Part shown: positions 56,955 to 64,000 of the stretch, piece by piece
Position numbering within the stretch: position 1 is the first letter of the stretch
Layout: every line of letters starts with the position of its first letter
Assembly: GCA_030278955.1 (NCBI GenBank)
Contig: JAOANR010000014.1
Location: 19,532,068 to 19,596,067 of the forward strand
Source of the DNA: Hygrophila difformis
Lineage: Eukaryota > Streptophyta > Magnoliopsida > Lamiales > Acanthaceae
Length of the DNA stretch: 64,000 nt
Direction of reading: 5' to 3'
The notes under the pieces: generated by a model
What the model saw: only the letters and a program-made list of their open reading frames with translations
Told to the model about the DNA's origin: nothing
Databases searched by the model: none
Made by a program: the position numbers and the translations under genes

Positions 56955-57081
56955 ACCCACAGTGCACACAGCCTAATGCACATTTCAAACCATTAATAAC
57001 TCAATGTCGGTACAAGTAAAAATTCTAAAAGTTTGATATTGAAAAACTACAAGACGAGACGAATCTAACAAGATCCCACTT
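56955..57081. mobile_element. Part of a Stowaway MITE, cut by the LTR retrotransposon
   Basis: TGCACATTTCAAACCATTAA and ACTACAAGACGAGACGAATC parallel the interior of the MITE at 34880-35139. The similarity stops at CACTT (57077-57081), where the LTR starts. Confidence 0.7.
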
Positions 57082-60000
57082 TGTAATACCCCAGATTTTT
57101 ATCAACACCCAAAGGAATAAAAATTTATTCCGATCAATGTTGAAATATATCCGAGAAGAAGAAAATAATTTATCACAATAAATTATTGCTCGGAAATGAA
57201 ACGCCGATAGATTTAAATTCAAAATGGAATAAAAGAGGGAAAGGAAGCCCGAAGATATTCCATAAATTGAGTCAAGATAATTGGAATTAAATTTAATAAG
57301 GAAAAGAATTTTTAATTCCAAGAACCCGACAAGTCGGAAGAAATTTAATGAAACAAGTTATTGCACGGGAATCAAAAGACGACGAATTGGAAGCTGACGA
57401 ACCCGAGACCGACGGACTTAAGATCTCAAACATGAAATTCATTTGAGTCGAGATAAACTTAAGATAAGAATTTATGACCCGAGAATGAACCGAAAAATCG
57501 AGCCCGAAAACGTAGGAGGACAGAAGTCCGAAAGAGAGGAGGAAAAGCACGACGGATCGCACGACCCCGCCCGGACCGAAGTCCAGGCGTGGTTGGCGCG
57601 CACCCGGCGCTGGGTTTAGCCAAAAACCGCGCCAACCCCGCGCCGTCCTGACAGCAGCGACGTTTTGTCGCGTTTTGGCGACTTTCTCGCCAATTTTCGG
57701 GGCCCAAGGTTGGGAATCTGATCTATCACGGGGGAGACATCTTTTGGACGTTATGTATGGAGTCCCATCTCCATTGTCAGCTATCCTCATCAATCATTTA
57801 CCCCAAAAACTCTCCCAAAACTCTTCCTAAGCCAAACACTCTTCCGACGAACTTCCGGCGACTTTCCGACGAGTTTCCGGCAACCAAATCCAACCAAGGA
57901 AGTGTGTAGATCAAGGATTGCAGGCTTTGGATTGTTGGTAAGATGTTAATCAAGTTTCCGTATGGTTTTAAGATCATAACCATCATCCTAACTTACGAAT
58001 CTTCGTATTCAAACACAAATCGGAGCCAAGGGAAGAATAAATCGGGTGGAAGAGATTCGTTCGTGACATCCCGTGGATTCCGGACGACCCCGTGACTTCC
58101 TAGACATCATCCCCACTGTAAGTTAACCTTACTATGGTTTTGGGTGACTTAAAATGCAACCAAACATAGAGTCTTAGAAACTCTAAAATCTGTCAACAAG
58201 AGAAACCCTCAACGCAGCGTTTTCGTATGAATTTTTCAAACCTCTAAAGCTGCTCAAACAAGAAAACTCAAAACATGAAAAGTGTTGCTAAGGCTTAGGT
58301 CTAGCTTTTGTAAAAATATTGGAATTTTTCATGTGGTTTTGAAACCTGAAACCAACCCAAACCGAACAGTATTAATCTGGATCTTACAACTTGGACAGAT
58401 TTCACTCTCAATCTTGTTGGCCATTTTGACCTTGGATCTAGGCCGATCTAGGATTGGAGTTGAACATAAGAATTGTAGATCTATGAGTTTAGAACATTTC
58501 TGTAAGTTTTTAGAATTTTTCGTTGAGATTTGAGCCTCCGAACTCGAGCCGATCCAATCTGCGTTAGAACCGATGTCAGGAACCTTGACAGTTTTCATTA
58601 CCGAACTTGAGGAACATATTCCTATCACTTCTAGCCCGAACCAATCCTTGTGATATAAACAAACGTTGTTGGAAATCAAGTCTAGTATGTGTCTGTAAAA
58701 TTTCAGAATTTTTTAAGTCCATTTGGTATGTCAAAAAGTCAAATCTTTGAGAGGTGTCAAACCTGAATCCTGGCAGCATGCTATTTGAGTAGAAAACTTG
58801 ATTTTTGCCTCGTTTCCTTAACCCGGATCGAGAAACTTAAAACACAAAAGTTGTTCATTGGGATGTTTTTGAGATGCTGTACAAATTTCAGATCAATCGC
58901 CTAAGAAATGGATTTTTAAACCAAAAAGGCGCAAACTGTGACATCGATCCGTTTTTAAACTTGTGAGATTTTGAAATTTCGAACAAACGGTCGAGACGTT
59001 GAAATACGATATAACTATACTTTTGAAAATCCCGTTACACTAAATCAAAACACATGAGATACTTAATCGACGTAGAGGGTGAGTGCTCGATAGAGTGCCC
59101 CTCTAGCTCTTCGCATCGTGCCTATACGGACGAGTGTGACCTATGTAGAGGGTGAGTGCTCGATAGAGTGCCCCTCTAGCTTTTCACTTCGTGCCAAAAC
59201 GGCCGAGAGTGATCGACGTAGGGGGTGAGTGCTCGATAGGGTGCCCCTCTAGCTCTTCGCATCGTTCCTATACGGACGAGTGTGACCTATGTTATGTAGA
59301 GGGTGAGTGCTCGATAGAGTGCCCCTCTAGCTTTTCACTTCGTGCCAAAACGGCCGAGAGTGATCGACGTAGGGGGTGAGTGCTCGATAGAGTGCCCCTC
59401 TAGCTCTTCGCATCGTGCCTATACGGACGAGTGTGACTATAAAAGAAACGAGAAATGTTGAGATGATGGCGTAACGGGAAATAAATATATTAAAAAGCTC
59501 AGATTTTATGAAATTGGCTGCGGCCGCCGGATTGCCGGCTAAATTAAATATTGTTGAGATGGTGGCGTATCGGGGAGAATTTTTAAAAGCTCAAATTTTT
59601 ATTTACTTACTTACGGCATTATTCATGTCTTAAATCATGCCATTTATTTATAGTGAATGATTAACTCAAATTGTGAATCACCTACAAGAAATGTTTTTAT
59701 TTAATTTAATTAAAGGCTTTGAAACCCCTAACCCATGCTATGTGTTAACTTACTCAGCGCGTTTTGCTGATCCAAACCATTTATCCTCTTTTTCTTTCAG
59801 AGTTGAAGAATATGCATCATCATATGCATACTGGGAATTTTTGGGGATTACATTATATTTTAAATTTTGCGTTAGACTAGAATTTGCATGAACGAGCCTG
59901 TTTAACCCGTGTTTGGTCATGTTGGCCCTATATTTAAATTCCGCTGCACTATATATGTAAATATTATTTTCCGCTGCAACTTTGATGTATTATTTTTAAA

Positions 60001-60145
60001 TTATTTATGAATGGGCTGTTTGAATGTTTTAAATTCTGAAAAACCATAGCCTTGCATCTCTTTAGTGAGCTCGGAGAAACCGTGTCTTGCTAGGGAGGTG
60101 TGGCGGTGGCATCCCGGCCTGGGTTACCAAAACCGGGGTGTTACA
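57082..60145 (+). repeat. 5' LTR, about 3.06 kb
   Basis: TGTAATACCCC to GTTACA. It contains the five-unit minisatellite and, at 59455-59610, a doubled GTTGAGATGRTGGCGTA block. Frames on both strands (for example 57293-57793 minus) are GC-rich LTR sequence without recognisable domains. Confidence 0.85.
59072..59440 (+). repeat. Minisatellite of 73-bp units in the 5' LTR
   Basis: Units start at 59072, 59145, 59218, 59296 and 59369. Each has GTAGRGGGTGAGTGCTCGAT and then GAGTGCCCCTCTAGC. Two unit types alternate, one with CTCTTCGCATCGTGCCTATA and one with TTTTCACTTCGTGCCAAAA. AGAGGG and CCCTCT within a unit can pair. Confidence 0.9.
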
Positions 60146-61444
60146 AGTTGGTATCAGAGCCCGGAATATTTTAAAACTACTATTTTAAAGAGCCCGGAAT
60201 ATTTTAAAGCTATCATTTTACATAGCCCGGAGTATTTTTAAACTACTATTTTAAAGAGCCCAATTATTATTTTGAAGTTAAAGCCCAAATTTTTAGCCCA
60301 AAATTTTTTTTTTAGAAGCCCAAGAAATTATCTTGGCCCAATAGCCTTGTTTTTATTTAAAGCCCAAATAATTTATTTCTTTCGGCCCAATATAGTGGCC
60401 CAAACCTTTTATCCTTATTTTAACCTATCCATGGAATAAATTTATTTTTAAAAAACCCATGGATAAACAAATGCATGCATAAATTTTTTTTTTGGGGGGA
60501 GATCACATATGCATATGCATACATAAATATTTACATTAACCTTTTTTTATGTGAATTATCGGTAATAAGAAACACTCCTACCTTAGGTGTCTGTTCTGCA
60601 CGCAGCTTTTGAGAGCTTTTGGGAGCTTTTGGTAGCTTTAGCTTTTATTTCAAAACAAAGCCCCGTTCTGCACACTAGCTTTTGAGAGCTTTTGGAAGCT
60701 TCTTTTTAGAAGCTACTTGTAGTAGCGTTAAAAAATAAGCTAGGAGCTTATTTTTGAGCAATCACAATTTTAACCCAATAACCAACCCACTACCCAATAC
60801 TCTACATAAATATTTGTCCTTTCATGTCATTTCATACATTTTTTCACAGCTACAGCTAGTTGTACAAAACACTTAAATAGAACTGACAGCTACAGCTACC
60901 ACAGCTCCTTACAGCTCCAGCTCCTACAGCTCCAGCTTGCAGCTACAGCTCACAACTACAGCTCTGCGTGCAGAACAGACCCTAGAACTTGACATGATCT
61001 TGACTTAGGAGCGCTTGATAAAGACTAACTATGCCTTAGTCCTAAATCTTGATCACTTAGAAACTCATCTTCGCGTGCTTCTAAAATGGCACCTAGAAGA
61101 AAACTGAGGAAGGGTCATATGCGATGATACCCGAACATGGTTGTGAATAATACATAGGCAGTTATGGGGACATAACTGTAATCTTAAGGGGGGGAGGATG
61201 TAATACCCCGTAAAAATGCATAAGCATTTATTTCGAAACTCGAATAGTTTGTATCCCAAATAAATTTTTGAACTACGTAATGACTTGATCCCTTCACAGG
61301 GTACGTGGGCAACTTGGAAATTTTAATTCTGGGTTCAGTCAAATAATATTAAACAACAAAACACAATGATACAATCGCAATCAATCAATCGGTCAATAAG
61401 TCGCGCAACTTCGAGGACGAAGTTGATTCTTAAGGGGGGTAGAC
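60146..61444 (+). other. Non-coding interior of the LARD-like element
   Basis: After the primer site come three or four repeats of GAGCCCGGAATATTTTAAA-type text (60155-60260), then AT-rich DNA, the MITE at 60585-60982, and a remnant near 61085 (ATGGCACCTAGAAGAAAA, reading M-A-P-R-R-K) resembling a gag start. A first polypurine tract followed by GATGTAATACCCCG (61187-61211) lies about 240 bp before the real one. This looks like a deletion derivative in which the gag start and the pol end were joined. Confidence 0.6.
60585..60982. mobile_element. MITE of the GGGTCTGTTCTGCACGCA family, uninterrupted copy
   Basis: Left end GGTGTCTGTTCTGCACGCAG, right end CTGCGTGCAGAACAGACCC, with mirrored AGCTTTT and CAGCTACAGCT arrays. 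TAG on both sides is compatible with a 3-bp duplication if the first G is counted in the flank. Confidence 0.8.
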
Positions 61445-64000
61445 TGTAATACCCCAGATTTTTATCAACGCCCAAAGGAATAAAAATTTATTCCGATCAA
61501 TGTTGAAATATATCCGAGAAGAAGAAAATAATTTATCACAATAAATTATTGCTCGGAAATGAAACGCCGATAGATTTAAATTCAAAATGGAATAAAAGAG
61601 GGAAAGGAAGCCCGAAGATATTCCATAAATTGAGTCAAGATAATTGGAATTAAATTTAATAAGGAAAAGAATTTTTAATTCCAAGAACCCGACAAGTCGG
61701 AAGAAATTTAATGAAACAAGTTATTGCACGGGAATCGAAAGACGACGAATTGGAAGCTGACGAACCCGAGACCGACGGACTTAAGATCTCAAACATGAAA
61801 TTCATTTGAGTCGAGATAAACTTAAGATAAGAATTTATGACCCGAGAATGAACCGAAAAATCGAGCCCGAAAACGTAGGAGGACAGAAGTCCGAAAGAGA
61901 GGAGGAAAAGCACGACGGATCGCACGACCCCGCCCGGACCGAAGTCCAGGCGTGGTTGGCGCGCACCCGGCGCTGGGTTTAGCCAAAAACCGCGCCAACC
62001 CCGCGCCGTCCTGACAGCAGCGACGTTTTGTCGCGTTTTGGCGACTTTCTCGCCAATTTTCGGGGCCCAAGGTTGGGAATCTGATCTATCACGGGGGAGA
62101 CATCTTTTGGACGTTATGTATGGAGTCCCATCTCCATTGTCAGCTATCCTCATCAATCATTTACCCCAAAAACTCTCCCAAAACTCTTCCTAAGCCAAAC
62201 ACTCTTCCGACGAACTTCCGGCGACTTTCCGACGAGTTTCCGGCAACCAAATCCAACCAAGGAAGTGTGTAGATCAAGGATTGCAGGCTTTGGATTGTTG
62301 GTAAGATGTTAATCAAGTTTCCATATGGTTTTAAGATCATAACCATCATCCTAACTTACGAATCTTCGTATTCAAACACAAATCGGAGCCAAGGGAAGAA
62401 TAAATCGGGTGGAAGAGATTCGTTCGTGACATCCCGTGGATTCCGGACGACCCCGTGACTTCCTAGACATCATCCCCACTGTAAGTTAACCTTACTATGG
62501 TTTTGGGTGACTTAAAATGCAACCAAACATAGAGTCTTAGAAACTCTAAAATCTGTCAACAAGAGAAACCCTCAACGCAGCGTTTTCGTATGAATTTTTC
62601 AAACCTCTAAAGCTGCTCAAACAAGAAAACTCAAAACATGAAAAGTGTTGCTAAGGCTTAGGTCTAGCTTTTGTAAAAATATTGGAATTTTTCATGTGGT
62701 TTTGAAACCTGAAACCAACCCAAACCGAACAGTATTAAATCTGGATCTTACAACTTGGACAGATTTCACTCTCAATCTTGTTGGCCATTTTGACCTTGGA
62801 TCTAGGCCGATCTAGGATTGGAGTTGAACATAAGAATTGTAGATCTATGAGTTTAGAACATTTCTGTAAGTTTTTAGAATTTTTCGTTGAGATTTGAGCC
62901 TCCGAACTCGAGCCGATCCAATCTGCGTTAGAACCGATGTCAGGAACCTTGACAGTTTTCATTACCGAACTTGAGGAACATATTCCTATCACTTCTATCC
63001 CGAACCAATCCTTGTGATATAAACAAAAGTTGTTGGAAATCAAGTCTAGTATGTGTCTGTAAAATTTCAGAATTTTTGAAGTCCATTTGGTATGTCAAAA
63101 AGTCAAATCTTTGAGAGGTGTCAAACCTGAATCCTGGCAGCATGCTATTTGAGTAGAAAACTTGATTTTTGCCTCGTTTCCTTAACCCGGATCGAGAAAC
63201 TTAAAACACAAAAGTTGTTCATTGAGATGTTTTTGAGATGCTGTACAAATTTCAGATCAATCGCCTAAGAAATGGATTTTTAAACCAAAAAGGCGCAAAC
63301 TGTGACATCGATCCGTTTTTAAACTTGTGAGATTTTGAAATTTCGAACAAACGGTCGAGACGTTGAAATACGATATAACTATACTTTTGAAAATCCCGTT
63401 ACACTAAATCAAAACACATGAGATACTTAATCGACGTAGAGGGTGAGTGCTCGATAGAGTGCCCCTCTAGCTCTTCGCATCGTGCCTATACGGACGAGTG
63501 TGACCTATGTAGAGGGTGAGTGCTCGATAGAGTGCCCCTCTAGCTTTTCACTTCGTGCCAAAACGGCCGAGAGTGATCGACGTAGGGGGTGAGTGCTCGA
63601 TAGGGTGCCCCTCTAGCTCTTCGCATCGTTCCTATACGGACGAGTGTGACCTATGTTATGTAGAGGGTGAGTGCTCGATAGAGTGCCCCTCTAGCTTTTC
63701 ACTTCGTGCCAAAACGGCCGAGAGTGATCGACGTAGGGGGTGAGTGCTCGATAGAGTGCCCCTCTAGCTCTTCGCATCGTGCCTATACGGACGAGTGTGA
63801 CTATAAAAGAAACGAGAAATGTTGAGATGATGGCGTAACGGGAAATAAATATATTAAAAAGCTCAGATTTTATGAAATTGGCTGCGGCCGCCGGATTGCC
63901 GGCTAAATTAAATATTGTTGAGATGGTGGCGTATCGGGGAGAATTTTTAAAAGCTCAAATTTTTATTTACTTACTTACGGCATTATTCATGTCTTAAATC
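61445..64000 (+). repeat. 3' LTR, truncated by the window end
   Basis: Begins TGTAATACCCC right after the polypurine tract and follows the 5' LTR to its position of about 59636. It contains the same five-unit minisatellite (63436-63804). Confidence 0.9.

Larger units (their letters stand above)
57082..64000 (+). mobile_element. Non-autonomous LTR retrotransposon (LARD-like, probably Ty3), 3' end outside window
   Basis: LTRs start TGTAATACCCC and end GTTACA. The primer site TTGGTATCAGAGC follows the 5' LTR (60148-60160), and the polypurine tract AAGGGGGGTAGA precedes the 3' LTR. The 1.3-kb interior lacks any retroviral domain. TGTAA/TTACA ends, long LTRs and this primer site are common in Tekay-type chromoviruses, so a Ty3 origin is likely but unproven. 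In the 2.56 kb that can be compared, the LTRs differ at about eight places, so insertion was fairly recent. Confidence 0.85.

Noticed and set aside
57293..57793. 166-codon GC-rich minus-strand frame, repeated at 61656-62156
   Set aside because: It lies in both LTRs of the LARD-like element, has no recognisable domain and is duplicated only because the LTR is duplicated.
59191..59379. Cys/Ser-repeat peptide frame, also at 63555-63743
   Set aside because: It is an artefact of reading through the 73-bp minisatellite.
59072..59440. CRISPR-like regular repeats
   Set aside because: Units are contiguous variants of each other with no unique spacers, in a plant retrotransposon LTR.

Overview
This is nuclear DNA of a flowering plant, most likely a eudicot (a Lamiales-type asterid is a weak guess). 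The host genes are spliced with GT-AG introns, the background is AT-rich, and about two thirds of the window is plant transposable elements and tRNA-derived SINEs. No bacterial, organellar, tRNA or rRNA gene was seen. Everything here comes from reading the sequence; no database search was run.

Host genes. There are three intact host genes. Two are paralogous six-exon NRT1/PTR (NPF6.3/CHL1-like) nitrate transporter genes in divergent orientation: copy 1 on the minus strand (18576-21563, 572 aa) and copy 2 on the plus strand (42459-46063, 579 aa). All five introns fall at the same places and phases. Between them on the minus strand lies a two-exon RHM gene (30720-32835, 672 aa) for trifunctional UDP-L-rhamnose synthase, with an extra intron in its 5' UTR. 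Copy 1 keeps the histidine that lines the nitrate site of CHL1, while copy 2 has tyrosine there, so the two may differ in anion selectivity.

Left flank (1-8538). Positions 1-2695 hold part of an endogenous caulimovirid on the minus strand: leader with tRNA-Met primer site, coiled-coil ORF, coat protein with an in-frame stop, and the start of the movement protein at the window edge. It abuts a decayed Copia gag (2696-5950, minus) that was split by a solo LTR and a SINE; the solo LTR was in turn split by a 5'-truncated LINE. Two Mutator-like non-autonomous elements and a SINE follow.

Retrotransposon blocks. 8539-18366 is a nearly complete, very young Sirevirus (Copia) with gag, pol and env-like ORFs. 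It ends about 210 bp past the stop codon of NPF copy 1. 23126-23760 is a complete TRIM. 24353-29423 is a second young Copia element with apparently identical LTRs and one frameshift.

Middle and right (33.8-57 kb). The region carries hAT, Stowaway and other MITEs, several nested. Two 1506-bp Mutator-type elements in opposite orientation flank NPF copy 2. A hAT-like composite element (47944-50606) encloses inverted copies of the same pararetroviral leader seen at the left edge. There are also a LINE remnant and a Helitron helicase whose pieces are out of order.

Right end (57082-64000). A non-autonomous LTR retrotransposon has about 3.06-kb LTRs, a 1.3-kb non-coding interior and a hairpin-rich minisatellite in each LTR. 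Its 3' LTR runs off the window.

Working together: the two transporters and the rhamnose synthase share no pathway; their proximity looks incidental. The story of the window is serial nested insertion around a duplicated transporter pair.
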